The notes: generated by a model not told the origin, from the letters alone. 64,000 nucleotides of DNA from Lysinibacillus sphaericus (GCF_001629735.1 NZ_CP015224.1:4092001-4156000); one strand, 5' to 3'. Counted from the stretch's first letter, positions 19,251-28,393 are shown. Made by a program: numbers and translations.

Positions 19251-19303
19251 GTTTATAAAAAATATAAACTTATTTGTTGAAAAAAGTAGACTACGAGTAT
19301 AAA
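19251..19303 (+). promoter_or_regulatory. operator and promoter between tetR and efflux gene
   Basis: GTTTATA and TATAAAC (19251-19257 and 19263-19269) are a perfect inverted repeat around AAAAA. Just downstream TTGTTG (19274-19279), an 18-base spacer and TATAAA (19298-19303) form a plausible promoter for the efflux gene. TetR binding is inferred. Confidence 0.5.
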
Positions 19304-19346
19304 ATAAGTTTTATCGAAAAACACACGAAAGAATTGAGGGATATAA

Positions 19347-20861
19347 ATGAATAGTGAGCAGACAATGAAGAAGCCCCCTTATGGCATGATTGCTATATTA
19401 TTTGTGGGTGCTTTTGTTGCTTTTCTTAATAACACATTGTTGAATGTGGCATTACCAACAATTATGAAAGATTTTGGGATCACATATTCAAAAGTACAAT
19501 GGCTCGCAACAGGCTATATGCTAGTAAGTGGTATTTTAGTTCCTGCTTCAGCATTTTTTGTGACACGCTTTAAAAATAGACATTTATTTATTACAGCGAT
19601 GTCTATCTTTACTATTGGTACAATTATGGCAGGCTTCGCTCCCAGCTTTGGCATGCTGTTAGCAGGTCGTATGGTGCAAGCAGCTGGAGCATCCAGTATG
19701 TCACCACTGTTAATGAATGTTATGCTAACTAGCTTCCCGAAAGAGAAGCGTGGGGCAGCAATGGGGATCTTCGGTTTAGTCATGATTATGGCACCAGCAA
19801 TTGGACCGACATTATCAGGTTATATTGTGGAGCATCATGATTGGCGTATGCTTTTCCAAATGATTATTCCATTTGCGATTATTAGTTTATTATTTGGTGT
19901 TTGGAAATTAAGAAACGTGATGGAGACACGTGAAGTTCACTTAGATTTCCTATCAGTACTTTTATCAACAGTTGCATTCGGGGGTATTTTATACGGCTTC
20001 AGTACAGCAGGGGATAAAGGCTGGTCAAGCCCTTGGGTATATGGCACAATTTCAATTGGCTTTATCGCCTTAATTATTTTCATCATTAAACAATTAAAAA
20101 TGGATCAACCATTATTGGAATTACGTATTTATAAATATCCAATGTTTGCATTAGGGTCTGTTATCTCTGTTATTGTTTCCATGGCAATGTTCTCAGGGAT
20201 GATTTTAACACCGGCTTACGTACAATCTATTCGCGGTATTGAACCTTTTGAAGCTGGCTTAATGATGCTTCCAGGAGCGCTTGTAATGGGGATTATGTCA
20301 CCAATTACTGGTAAGCTTTTCGATAAGTTTGGTCCACGTATATTGGCCATTATCGGATTAACGATTACTACAATCGCAACATTCGGTTTAACAAAATTAG
20401 AAATTGATTCAAGCTATACATTTATTGTATCGATGTATACAATTCGTATGTTCGGTATGTCGATGGTAATGATGCCTATTATGACAAACGGCTTAAACCA
20501 ATTACCACAAATTATGAATCCACATGGTACAGCTATTAACAACACATTACAGCAAGTATCAGGAGCCATTGGTAGTGCGATTTTAGTTACATTCATGAAT
20601 AATCGTACAAAAGCTAAAGCCGAAGAATTAATTGTCGAGGCGAAAGCAAATGCAGCACAAGCAGGTGCAGCACCTACACCAGAGCAAATGCAACAAATGC
20701 AAGATCAAATTATGCAAACTGCTTTATTAGATGGTATTACACACTCATTCTTAATTGCGGCTGGTATAACAGTGATTGCAGTCGTGCTTGCATTCTTCTT
20801 AAAACGCGTAAAGGTTGAAAGTGCAGCAGCTTCGATGGATTTGAAAAAAACAACTAAATAA
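19347..20861 (+). CDS. DHA2-family (EmrB/QacA) MFS multidrug efflux protein
   Basis: A 504-residue protein with about 14 membrane helices. NNTLLNVALPTIMKDFG and VQWLATGYMLVSGILVPASAF near the N-terminus, followed by LAGRMVQAAGASSMSP and VMIMAPAIGPTLSGYIV (motif C of drug:H+ antiporters), mark the EmrB/LmrB group. A loop rich in Gln and Ala lies before the last helix (about residues 435-470). It should export drugs or lipophilic compounds by proton antiport. Likely controlled by the divergent TetR. Confidence 0.9.
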   Translation: MNSEQTMKKPPYGMIAILFVGAFVAFLNNTLLNVALPTIMKDFGITYSKVQWLATGYMLVSGILVPASAFFVTRFKNRHLFITAMSIFTIGTIMAGFAPSFGMLLAGRMVQAAGASSMSPLLMNVMLTSFPKEKRGAAMGIFGLVMIMAPAIGPTLSGYIVEHHDWRMLFQMIIPFAIISLLFGVWKLRNVMETREVHLDFLSVLLSTVAFGGILYGFSTAGDKGWSSPWVYGTISIGFIALIIFIIKQLKMDQPLLELRIYKYPMFALGSVISVIVSMAMFSGMILTPAYVQSIRGIEPFEAGLMMLPGALVMGIMSPITGKLFDKFGPRILAIIGLTITTIATFGLTKLEIDSSYTFIVSMYTIRMFGMSMVMMPIMTNGLNQLPQIMNPHGTAINNTLQQVSGAIGSAILVTFMNNRTKAKAEELIVEAKANAAQAGAAPTPEQMQQMQDQIMQTALLDGITHSFLIAAGITVIAVVLAFFLKRVKVESAAASMDLKKTTK

Positions 20862-20866
20862 TGAAG

Positions 20867-20910
20867 AAACTCTCTATCAAGTATGCAATGACTTGGCGGG
20901 GAGTTTTTTT
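20867..20910 (+). terminator. terminator after the efflux gene
   Basis: AAACTCTC pairs with GGGGAGTTT, with an inner CAAGT/ACTTG stem and a T run. Confidence 0.85.
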
Positions 20911-20944
20911 ATATGAAAAAAAATTTTAAGATTGGTGTAATTTT

Positions 20945-20968
20945 TTATCATTTTATTTTATATGATAA
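20945..20968. promoter_or_regulatory. inverted repeat upstream of the muropeptide operon
   Basis: TTATCAT (20945-20951) and ATGATAA (20962-20968) are inverted with a 10-base spacer. GATAAT within the right arm could be a -10. It is a candidate site for the RpiR-type regulator encoded at the operon end. Confidence 0.35.
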
Positions 20969-21016
20969 TACTAATTTACAGAAAATTTAGATAGTTAAAG
21001 CTGCGGGGTGTTCTAT

Positions 21017-22036
21017 TTGGTAGATGCCTATATAAATGATTTAGTGCGAAAAAAGGAAATTCCAGGTGCAGTATTGATTGTTCAACAGCATCATAAAAGA
21101 ATTTTGTCACGTAGTTATGGGGCTTTTACAGCTGAAGATGGCAGTAAACAATCCATTTCGAGCCATACAATTTTCGACTTAGCGTCATTAACAAAAGTAG
21201 TGGCAACGCTACCAGCTACTTTATTGCTCTTGAGTCGACAACAAATGACTGTGGACGATAAGGTTCAAACATATTTACCCAATTTTAAGTATGCCAATAT
21301 GACAATTCAACATTTATTACAGCATAATTCAGGGCTACCAGCAGACTTAATGCCAGTGGTGCAAAGGCATCATCAACGCGACATCATGACAGAGATATTT
21401 TCCAGTAAAGTGGTGTTTCAGCCAGGTGAGCAAGTACTCTACAGTGATCTAGGTATGATTTTATTAGGGAAAGTGATTGAAAAAATATCGGGGGGGTCAC
21501 TTAGTCAATTCGTTGAACAGGAGATATTGAAGCCTTGGGGGATGAATCGTACTCACTTTCAATTACAGAAGCATCAACGGGGACTAACGGCATCCACAGA
21601 GATGGTGGATGGAAAATTTGTTCAAGGAATTGTTCATGATGAAAAATCTCTGCTGTTGGAAGGTGTAGCTGGTAGTGCCGGTTTATTTTCATGTGCGGAA
21701 GATTTAGCGAAGTATGCAGAGATTTGGTTAGGACTTACACAACAACAAGTTCTTCCTTATGAGTGGCTAGAACTTGCCTATACGAAGACATTCAGAAATA
21801 GGGGACTTGGTTTTGAAGTATGGGATGGAGATTGCTTATCATCTTGTTTTGCTAGGAGGTGGAATAAGGGTTCGTTTGGTCATACAGGCTTTACAGGCAC
21901 AAGTATTTGGATGGACCCTGTTGAAAAGGCCTTTGTTATTTTCCTGACGAATGCAGTTCATTATGGAAGGAATACAAATATGAGAAATATTCGGGAAAAG
22001 CTTCATACGTTGATTTATGAAAAATTACTTATATGA
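21017..22036 (+). CDS. serine beta-lactamase-like hydrolase (class C/AmpH type)
   Basis: A 339-residue protein of the beta-lactamase/penicillin-binding family: SLTK (SxxK nucleophile, in FDLASLTKVVATL), YSDLG as the YxN-like second motif, and HTGFTG as the third. No signal peptide is evident, so it may be cytoplasmic. The start is TTG 21017, 6 bases after GGGGTG; a GTG at 21008 is an alternative. It opens an operon with a sugar ABC importer, kinase, MurQ and MurR. The B. subtilis mur cluster likewise carries such a hydrolase (ybbE). A role in trimming muropeptides is inferred. Confidence 0.8.
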   Translation: MVDAYINDLVRKKEIPGAVLIVQQHHKRILSRSYGAFTAEDGSKQSISSHTIFDLASLTKVVATLPATLLLLSRQQMTVDDKVQTYLPNFKYANMTIQHLLQHNSGLPADLMPVVQRHHQRDIMTEIFSSKVVFQPGEQVLYSDLGMILLGKVIEKISGGSLSQFVEQEILKPWGMNRTHFQLQKHQRGLTASTEMVDGKFVQGIVHDEKSLLLEGVAGSAGLFSCAEDLAKYAEIWLGLTQQQVLPYEWLELAYTKTFRNRGLGFEVWDGDCLSSCFARRWNKGSFGHTGFTGTSIWMDPVEKAFVIFLTNAVHYGRNTNMRNIREKLHTLIYEKLLI

Positions 22037-22053
22037 AGGGTGGATTAGTTGAT

Positions 22054-23346
22054 ATGAAACAAAAGAGTAAATGGTTATGGCTGTTTCTATTATTATTCGT
22101 TGTAGCTTTAGTGGGGTGTACCTCAAAAGAGAAAACAACGGTTTCAACAACACCTGATAAGGAAGAAGGGGAGGAAATAGAAGAGATTTCTCTCACGATA
22201 GGAAGTTGGCGTACTGAAGATGTGGCGAAATATGAAAAAGTTATCGAATTATTTAATGAACAACATCCCGAAATACAGATTTCCTTTAATCCGACTAAAA
22301 ATACAGAGTATAACACTGTTCTCAATACAGCACTACAGGCTGGAGAAGGCCCAGACATTTTCCACTTACGACCTTATGCAGCTGGATTAAAGCTTGCTGA
22401 AGCAGGATATGTCGAGAAAATAAATGGCTTAAATGGTTTACCTTCTTTTCCTGAAGAGGCACTACTAGCATCCCGTGATGAAGATGGAAATCAATATGGG
22501 GTACCAATTAATTTGAGCTCAACGCAATTTTTCTATAATAAAAAAATCTTCAAGGATCATAACCTCGAAATACCTACTACTTGGGAGGGGTTCATAGCAT
22601 TAAATGATCAATTACTTGAAAAGGGTATTACACCAATAGCAATGGGCACGAAGGAAGGCTGGTTATTGTCATTACTGCATGGGATTGTAGGGCCGGCGAT
22701 TTACGAAGGCAATGATTTCTACCAAGCAGTGCTTGCGGGAGAAAAAGATTTTACTGATGCTCAGTTTATAGAATCCATACAAGTAATGAATGACTTAAAG
22801 AAGTATTTTCCTGCTAATTCAGAGGGGTTAGGAATGGATGATATTCGTACTTTGTTTGCATTAGAGGAGGCGGCTATGTTCCCGTTAGGTAGCTGGGAAA
22901 TTCCTGTTGTATTAGAAATGAATCCTGATTTAGATTTAGGATATTTTCCTATTCCCTCTAAAGGGGGTCAGAAAACAGTGACGACTTGGGTAGATGGCTC
23001 ATTTGCTATTAATGCAAATTCGAAAAATAAAGAGGCTGCAAAGGTATTTTTAGAGTTTTTAACTACAAAGGAATTCGGTGAATTGTTTGTGAAGGAATTT
23101 TCCATGATCAGTGCCATACCTGGTATTACCTCTGACAATGCCCTATTAAATGAGATTAGTAAATCCACTGCAAATGAATCGACACCATACATGTGGGTGA
23201 CTAATTTTACAGGAGGGGACCCAACAACAAAAAGTTTACTTGAAAGTGAACTACAAGGTATGTATTTAGGTCAAGTAACACCTAAAGAGGTCGCTGCCAA
23301 AGTACAAGAAAACGCTAAAACTTGGTACACGCCATTTCAAAAATAA
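22054..23346 (+). CDS. sugar ABC transporter substrate-binding lipoprotein
   Basis: A 430-residue family 1 extracellular solute-binding protein. ATG 22054 gives a lipoprotein signal peptide (MKQKSKWLWLFLLLF, lipobox VALVGC with Cys near residue 22) followed by a Thr/Glu-rich linker. An upstream in-frame ATG at 22033 lacks an RBS. Typical motifs are FNEQHPEIQISF, GEGPDIFHL and MFPLGSWEIPVV. In this context it probably captures MurNAc, GlcNAc-MurNAc or related cell-wall sugars. The first bases overlap the preceding gene region by close packing. Confidence 0.87.
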   Translation: MKQKSKWLWLFLLLFVVALVGCTSKEKTTVSTTPDKEEGEEIEEISLTIGSWRTEDVAKYEKVIELFNEQHPEIQISFNPTKNTEYNTVLNTALQAGEGPDIFHLRPYAAGLKLAEAGYVEKINGLNGLPSFPEEALLASRDEDGNQYGVPINLSSTQFFYNKKIFKDHNLEIPTTWEGFIALNDQLLEKGITPIAMGTKEGWLLSLLHGIVGPAIYEGNDFYQAVLAGEKDFTDAQFIESIQVMNDLKKYFPANSEGLGMDDIRTLFALEEAAMFPLGSWEIPVVLEMNPDLDLGYFPIPSKGGQKTVTTWVDGSFAINANSKNKEAAKVFLEFLTTKEFGELFVKEFSMISAIPGITSDNALLNEISKSTANESTPYMWVTNFTGGDPTTKSLLESELQGMYLGQVTPKEVAAKVQENAKTWYTPFQK

Positions 23347-23402
23347 ATAATGTTCCTACAAGGAATCTTCCTTTCTCAGAATTTTAAAGGGGGCTGCTCA
23401 TC

Positions 23403-24347
23403 ATGAGGGAGTCTACAGCTTCACCGTTATCAAAAAGAAAATCATGGGCAAGGTGGTCTATCCACCTTTTCCCTATTCCTGCAATTATAATTTATGGAAT
23501 GTTTGTGCTTTATCCAATTCTAGCAGCTTTATCCTATAGTTTTTTTGAATGGAAAGGAATGTCACGTGGGGATTTTGTTGGATTACGAAACTTCGTGAAG
23601 CTTTTCACGACAGAACCTTATGGCTCCATGTTTTGGAATGCATTCAAACATAATGGTATCTATTTTGTTGTGCAAATGGTTGTTATGAATGGGTTAGCTT
23701 TCTTTTTAGCGTTTATTATCTACCAAAAAATTAAAGGAGCTGAGTTTTTCAAGGCAGCCTTTTTTCTCCCGCGAGTGTTATCGGTAATTGTTGTAGGTTT
23801 TTTATGGAAGCTTATTTTAAACCCTAATTTTGGAACTTTAAATGTCCTTTTAGATAAATTAGGTTTAGAGACGTTGCAAAAGGCTTGGCTCGGTGATCCT
23901 GGAACAGCTTTAATTGCCATTATTTTAGTCAATTGTTGGTTTGGGCTAGGCTTTGGCGTTTTAATTTTTTTAGCTGGATTCCAAGGCATTCCCAATGAGT
24001 TGATTGAGGCTGCGAGACTAGACGGTGCAAAGGGCTTTACTTTATTACGTATGATTTATTTGCCCTTAATGGTGCCATCGATAATGATCATGGGCATTTT
24101 AACATTTATTCAATCCTTTGAGGCATTTGAACTTGTTTATGCCATGCAAGGCTCTATGGGGGAGCCCTATTATTCTACGGATACATTGGCCGTGTTTTTC
24201 TATCGCTTAGCCTTTGGTAGTTCATCTGCTTCCGGTGCTACAGCAATTGGTATAGGGTCTGCCCTAGCGACAGTGCTTTTTCTATTTATATTAATTTGTA
24301 CAACGCTATTTTTACGCTTGGCCAATAAAAAAGACGTCCAAATGTAA
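23403..24347 (+). CDS. sugar ABC transporter permease (MalF/UgpA type)
   Basis: A 314-residue permease with six membrane helices. The EAA loop EAARLDGAKGFTLLRMIYLPLM near residue 200 docks the ATPase. The N-terminus LFPIPAIIIYGMFVLYPILAALSYSFFEWKG is typical of the family. RBS GGGGGC precedes the ATG. It pairs with the next permease and the binding protein upstream. Confidence 0.9.
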   Translation: MRESTASPLSKRKSWARWSIHLFPIPAIIIYGMFVLYPILAALSYSFFEWKGMSRGDFVGLRNFVKLFTTEPYGSMFWNAFKHNGIYFVVQMVVMNGLAFFLAFIIYQKIKGAEFFKAAFFLPRVLSVIVVGFLWKLILNPNFGTLNVLLDKLGLETLQKAWLGDPGTALIAIILVNCWFGLGFGVLIFLAGFQGIPNELIEAARLDGAKGFTLLRMIYLPLMVPSIMIMGILTFIQSFEAFELVYAMQGSMGEPYYSTDTLAVFFYRLAFGSSSASGATAIGIGSALATVLFLFILICTTLFLRLANKKDVQM

Positions 24348-24358
24348 GGGGGAGGTAT

Positions 24359-25186
24359 ATGAAGCAAGGAGCCATTTGGGTTCGACCATTCTATTATCTT
24401 GTTTTGTTTACAGTAGCGACAATTAGCTTATATCCTATTTTGTTAATGATTTTGTCCTCCTTTAAGAAAAGTGTGGACATTTACAAGGATCCATTGGGAT
24501 TTCCATCTAGCTTTAGCCTTAATACTTACCGCACATTATTGTCTAAAATTCCCTTTACCACATATTTTATGAATAGCCTATTTGTCAGTATTGTATCTGT
24601 TGTACTGATTGTTGTTGTGTGTTCATTGGCATCCTTTTATATAGCTCGCTTTAAATTTTCGTGGAACCATGCCTTATTCTTTATATTCTTATTAGGCATG
24701 ATGATCCCAATAAAATTGGGAATCGTCCCTCTTTTTATTTTAATGCGTGATTTAGGACTAATTAATTCTTTATGGTCTTTGATTTTAATGAATACAGCGA
24801 CAGGTATACCTTTATCCATGCTCATACTAACAGGCTTTTTTAAAACGATACCTTCTGAATTGGAGGAGGCTGCCCGTATGGATGGTGCTGGGAACCTAAG
24901 GGTCCTTTGGTATGTTGTATTGCCATTAATGCGACCTGCACTAGGAACAGTCGTTATTATCAATTTTATTGCAGCATGGAATGACTTTTTCTTTCCGCTT
25001 ATTTTTATTACAGAAAAGATGAAACGGACAATCCCTGTCGGAATGATGTCGTTATTTGGAGAGCATTCAGCTGACTGGGGCTCACTTTTTGCTGGACTGA
25101 CATTAGCATCATTACCAATGATTCTATTATTCTTTATTGCTTCAAAGCAATTTATGGAGGGGCTGACGGCAGGTGCCATTAAATAA
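24359..25186 (+). CDS. sugar ABC transporter permease (MalG/UgpE type)
   Basis: A 275-residue permease with six helices and the EAA loop EAARMDGAGNLRVLWYVVLPLM. It follows the first permease by 11 bases with GGGGGAGG as RBS. No ATPase gene is present in the operon, so the importer must borrow a shared MsmX-type ATPase. A decayed ATPase C-terminus lies beyond murR (28128-28244). Its end overlaps the kinase start by 14 bases. Confidence 0.9.
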   Translation: MKQGAIWVRPFYYLVLFTVATISLYPILLMILSSFKKSVDIYKDPLGFPSSFSLNTYRTLLSKIPFTTYFMNSLFVSIVSVVLIVVVCSLASFYIARFKFSWNHALFFIFLLGMMIPIKLGIVPLFILMRDLGLINSLWSLILMNTATGIPLSMLILTGFFKTIPSELEEAARMDGAGNLRVLWYVVLPLMRPALGTVVIINFIAAWNDFFFPLIFITEKMKRTIPVGMMSLFGEHSADWGSLFAGLTLASLPMILLFFIASKQFMEGLTAGAIK

Positions 25187-26180
25187 GTCATATATTATTG
25201 GTGTCGATGGCGGTGGAACGAAAACTCGTGCTGTAATTGGGACAAAAGATGGAAGTGTTCTCGCCGTTATGGATGGAGACGGCACGAATATAAAGTCTAC
25301 TCCATCCTATGAGGTAAGACAACATATTCAACAGTTACTAGAATGTTTAGTGCAAAGGGTAGGTGCTACAAAAAGTGATATTTCAACGGTTTTCTTATGC
25401 GTAGCAGGAGGGGATCGTCAAGAGGATTTAATACGCTGGAAGGAGTGGATAGCTCATATTTTCCCCTTCCCGTTCTGTAAGGTTACTGTTACAAATGATG
25501 CAGTAGCGGCACTTACTAGTGGGACGTTTACGCAGGAGGGATTAGTAGTTATAGCCGGAACAGGCTCAATTGTTTATGTGGTTCAAGAAAATTTCATTAG
25601 TCGCATTGGAGGATGGGGGTATCTATTGGGAGATGAGGGAAGTGGCTACTATATTGGCCAAGAGGCATTGCGTGCCATTACTCGTCAATATGATGCTTAT
25701 GGTTTAAATGAAGATGCCTTTTCTAAAGCCATTTTAGAGCGTCTAGCACTAACAGATCCTACGGAAATTATTACACTAATTTATGAGCATACGCAGCCAC
25801 GCATATGTATTTCCTCTATTACTAGGACGGTATTACTTTTAGCTACCCAAAATAATGAGATAGCGAAGAGGATTGTTGACCGTGCAGTTACCCATTTAGT
25901 TCAACTTCTCCAAAAGATGTTTAGAAAAGAACCACAGGTGAAAAAATTCCCTATTGTTACTTGTGGAGGATTATTCGAAAATCAATACTTTGTTCAATGC
26001 TTTCAAGCAAAATTGCAACAATCTACTATTGATAATCAAATCATTCAGCCTGAAGTACCACCCGCTATTGGTGCTTTTATAAATGGGCTCTTTAGTGAAG
26101 GAATTCCAATGACAAAGGCTTTACAACAAACAGTAAAGGAAACTTGGATGAATGTAAAAAAATCGAATGGAGGGATTTGA
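25173..26180 (+). CDS. BadF/BadG-type amino sugar kinase (MurNAc/GlcNAc kinase, MurK-like)
   Basis: A 335-residue ASKHA-fold kinase. IGVDGGGTKTRAVIG (residues 8-22) is the phosphate-1 loop, VTNDAVAALTSG and VIAGTGSIVYV form the sugar and phosphate-2 region, and GGWGYLLGDEGSGYYIG and TCGGLFEN are also conserved in N-acetylglucosamine kinases. The start is GTG 25173, inside the permease gene. Being followed directly by murQ, it probably makes MurNAc-6-phosphate after ABC import, replacing the phosphorylation done by the PTS protein MurP in B. subtilis. GlcNAc may be a second substrate, as for clostridial MurK. Confidence 0.85.
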   Translation: MPLNKSYIIGVDGGGTKTRAVIGTKDGSVLAVMDGDGTNIKSTPSYEVRQHIQQLLECLVQRVGATKSDISTVFLCVAGGDRQEDLIRWKEWIAHIFPFPFCKVTVTNDAVAALTSGTFTQEGLVVIAGTGSIVYVVQENFISRIGGWGYLLGDEGSGYYIGQEALRAITRQYDAYGLNEDAFSKAILERLALTDPTEIITLIYEHTQPRICISSITRTVLLLATQNNEIAKRIVDRAVTHLVQLLQKMFRKEPQVKKFPIVTCGGLFENQYFVQCFQAKLQQSTIDNQIIQPEVPPAIGAFINGLFSEGIPMTKALQQTVKETWMNVKKSNGGI

Positions 26181-26185
26181 TTTCG

Positions 26186-27091
26186 ATGGAGCGAATGACA
26201 AAACTGACGACTGAGGATTATCATCCAGACACAACCGATTTAGATTTAATGTCCATTGCTGAAATTGTAAGGCTAATGCATGAAGAGGATCAAAAAATTC
26301 CACAGGCTATTGCCAAAGTATTACCTGAAATAGAACAGGCTATTATGGCTGTTGTACATGCGCTAAAAAATGGCGGTAGATTGTTTTATGTAGGGGCAGG
26401 GACAAGTGGGAGAATCGGGCTGCTAGATGCTGTTGAATGTCCACCAACATTTAGTACTTCGCCTAAGCTAGTGCAAGCCATATTAGCGGGTGGGTCAGAG
26501 GCAGTAATGATCGCTATAGAAGGGGCAGAAGATGATTTATCTTTAGGTCGGCAAGAATTGGAAAAACAACGCTTAACAAATCTAGATATAGTCATTGGTA
26601 TTGCGGCAAGTGGTAGAACGCCTTTTGTCAAAGGAGCTTTAAATTATGCTCAGCAAATAGGGGCAAAAACGATTAGCTTGGTCAGCAACGCTCGTTCTAC
26701 CATTAGCGAAAATGTAGATATAGCTATTGAGGTTATTACTGGTCCAGAAATTCTAACCGGTTCCACTAGACTAAAGGCTGCAACAGCCCATAAACAAATT
26801 CTCAATATGATTACGACCTCAACTATGGTCAAGCTTGGTAAAGTCTATAAAAATTTAATGGTGGATGTTCATGCTAGTAATTTTAAATTGCGTGAACGTG
26901 CCAAACAAATTGTTTGTGAAGTGACAGGAGTATCCTATATTCAAGCTGAGCAAGTTTTAGAGCAAACCAACTATCAAGTAAAACTGGCTATTGTCATGTT
27001 ACTAACAAATACAGGGTTAGAAGAAGCAACCGCATTACTCGCCCAATCCGAAGGGCATGTGCGTAGAGCAGTAGAATTACGGAAGTTTTGA
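26186..27091 (+). CDS. murQ: N-acetylmuramic acid 6-phosphate etherase
   Basis: A 301-residue SIS-domain enzyme that cleaves the lactyl ether of MurNAc-6-phosphate to GlcNAc-6-phosphate and D-lactate. Diagnostic stretches are GAGTSGRIGLLDAVECPPT (catalytic Glu), LAGGSEAV, IGIAASGRTPFVKGAL, GPEILTGSTRLKAATAHK and KNLMVDVHASN. The start ATG 26186 follows GGAGGG and lies 5 bases after the kinase stop. It is the defining enzyme of this salvage operon. Confidence 0.95.
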   Translation: MERMTKLTTEDYHPDTTDLDLMSIAEIVRLMHEEDQKIPQAIAKVLPEIEQAIMAVVHALKNGGRLFYVGAGTSGRIGLLDAVECPPTFSTSPKLVQAILAGGSEAVMIAIEGAEDDLSLGRQELEKQRLTNLDIVIGIAASGRTPFVKGALNYAQQIGAKTISLVSNARSTISENVDIAIEVITGPEILTGSTRLKAATAHKQILNMITTSTMVKLGKVYKNLMVDVHASNFKLRERAKQIVCEVTGVSYIQAEQVLEQTNYQVKLAIVMLLTNTGLEEATALLAQSEGHVRRAVELRKF

Positions 27092-27099
27092 AGTAAGAG

Positions 27100-27127
27100 G
27101 TGAATGGAACTGCTCCATTCACTTTTT
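27100..27127 (+). terminator. terminator between murQ and murR
   Basis: GTGAATGGA and TCCATTCAC form a 9-bp stem with an ACTGC loop and a TTTTT tail, only 36 bases before murR. It would lower regulator expression relative to the catabolic genes. Confidence 0.85.
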
Positions 27128-27162
27128 CATGAAGGCTACATACTAGAGGTGGGGATGGATGT

Positions 27163-28038
27163 ATGGAAAAAATTAATGCCGGTTTAATTATGCTTTCAGA
27201 AATGCGAGAGAAGCTACCTCCTTCTGAAAAAAAGGTGGCAAGCTTTATTTTAGAACATCCCACACAGGCGATTAAAATGACCGCTGTAGAGTTGGGAGAG
27301 GCAAGCCAGACAAGCAGTGCTGCCGTTGTAAGATTATGTAAATCTTTGCATGTCAGCGATGTTCAAGAATTAAAATTACGTATTGCTGGTGATTTACAGC
27401 GTAAGAACACCGTCGACAGAGATATTGAAGCAAATGAGCCGTTACAATCAATTGTAGAGAAGGTGACCTTGCAGAGTAGTGATATTCTGACACAAACGGC
27501 TAATTTAATAGATGAAGCTGAATTAGAGCGAGCTGTATCAGCTTTAGCAAAAGCAAGAAGAATTATTTTTTTTGGCGTAGGTGCTTCTGGAATTACGGCA
27601 ATGGATGCAGATCAAAAATTTTTAAGAATTAATAGGCATAGTAAAGCATTCATGGATTTACATCTAGGAGCTACATCGGTTGTTAATGCACAGGAGGGGG
27701 ATGTGGTAGTCGGGATATCCTTCTCTGGAGAAACACATGAAGTGGCCAAAATTCTTGAAATAGCAGGCGAAACTCCTGCTACTACAATAAGCCTAACACG
27801 TTACGGTAATTCATTAGTATCTAGTTTAGCTGACATTTGTTTATATGTATCACCGAATGTAGAAGCGACCTTTAGAAGCGGTGCCACTTCCTCTCGTCTT
27901 GCCCAGCTTCTCGTCATTGATATTTTATTTATGGGAGTAGTGACCAGTGCGTATAATCAGACAATTGATTATTTAGATGAGACACGAACAGTTATTCAAG
28001 GTTTGCATAAAAAGGTAACTAAAAGAAAAATAAAGTAA
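27163..28038 (+). CDS. murR: RpiR-family regulator of MurNAc catabolism
   Basis: A 291-residue regulator with an N-terminal RpiR HTH (residues 5-75; VASFILEHPTQAIKMTAVELGEASQTSSAAVVRLCKSL) and a C-terminal SIS domain (about 125-255; RIIFFGVGASGITAMD, VGISFSGETHEV) that senses sugar phosphates. RBS GGTGGGGATGG. Position at the end of the mur operon mirrors MurR/YbbH; MurNAc-6-phosphate is the expected effector. Confidence 0.88.
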   Translation: MEKINAGLIMLSEMREKLPPSEKKVASFILEHPTQAIKMTAVELGEASQTSSAAVVRLCKSLHVSDVQELKLRIAGDLQRKNTVDRDIEANEPLQSIVEKVTLQSSDILTQTANLIDEAELERAVSALAKARRIIFFGVGASGITAMDADQKFLRINRHSKAFMDLHLGATSVVNAQEGDVVVGISFSGETHEVAKILEIAGETPATTISLTRYGNSLVSSLADICLYVSPNVEATFRSGATSSRLAQLLVIDILFMGVVTSAYNQTIDYLDETRTVIQGLHKKVTKRKIK

Positions 28039-28073
28039 AACGAAGACGACTCCTTATCATCGTCTTCGTTTTT
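28037..28073 (+). terminator. terminator after murR
   Basis: AAAACGAAGACGA and TCGTCTTCGTTTT form a 13-bp stem followed by T residues. Confidence 0.9.
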
Positions 28074-28127
28074 GTCGCTTTGTCACTTTGTCACAAATAG
28101 AGTGTTGGTACAGATACAATCTACCTT

Positions 28128-28244
28128 TTATAGACGTTCTTGTGTTTCAGGGTCGTAGAAATAAAGTGAACTAGCAAAATCAAAGGCATATTTTTCGAGG
28201 GTATTGCCTGAAAAGGAGTTAAGCAATGGAAACGTTACTGTAAT
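28128..28244 (-). pseudogene. remnant of a sugar ABC transporter ATPase C-terminus (MsmX/MalK type)
   Basis: On the minus strand 38 sense codons run to TAA, after an upstream in-frame TAA. The end reads SSLYFYDPETQERL, very like the C-terminal FFD..TGERL tail of MsmX/UgpC/MalK ATPases, and FPLLNSFSGNTLEKY resembles the preceding strand of the TOBE domain. No Walker motifs exist nearby, so it is a decayed fragment. Its place beside a sugar ABC importer that lacks an ATPase gene suggests it once served that importer. The rest of 28074-28393 holds no gene. Confidence 0.5.
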
Positions 28245-28335
28245 TTAGAATAGTTTAATAAAGTCAATCCTTTAATAGAGATCCTATAAGGCTCAGTTTA
28301 GAATAAATATATGACTAATGTTTCTAGTATTAATA

Positions 28336-28388
28336 AAAAAATAACACGGATATTAGCAAGTGGATTTGCTAATGACCGTGTTATTTAT
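28336..28388 (-). terminator. terminator after the MMPL gene
   Basis: ATAACACGG and CCGTGTTAT flank an inner ATTAGCAA/TTGCTAAT stem; A residues on the plus strand give a U tract in the minus transcript. Confidence 0.85.
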
Positions 28389-28393
28389 AAAGG

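Noticed and set aside
24637..25191. 184-codon minus-strand frame over the second permease
   Set aside because: Lies wholly inside a well-supported permease gene and has no RBS.
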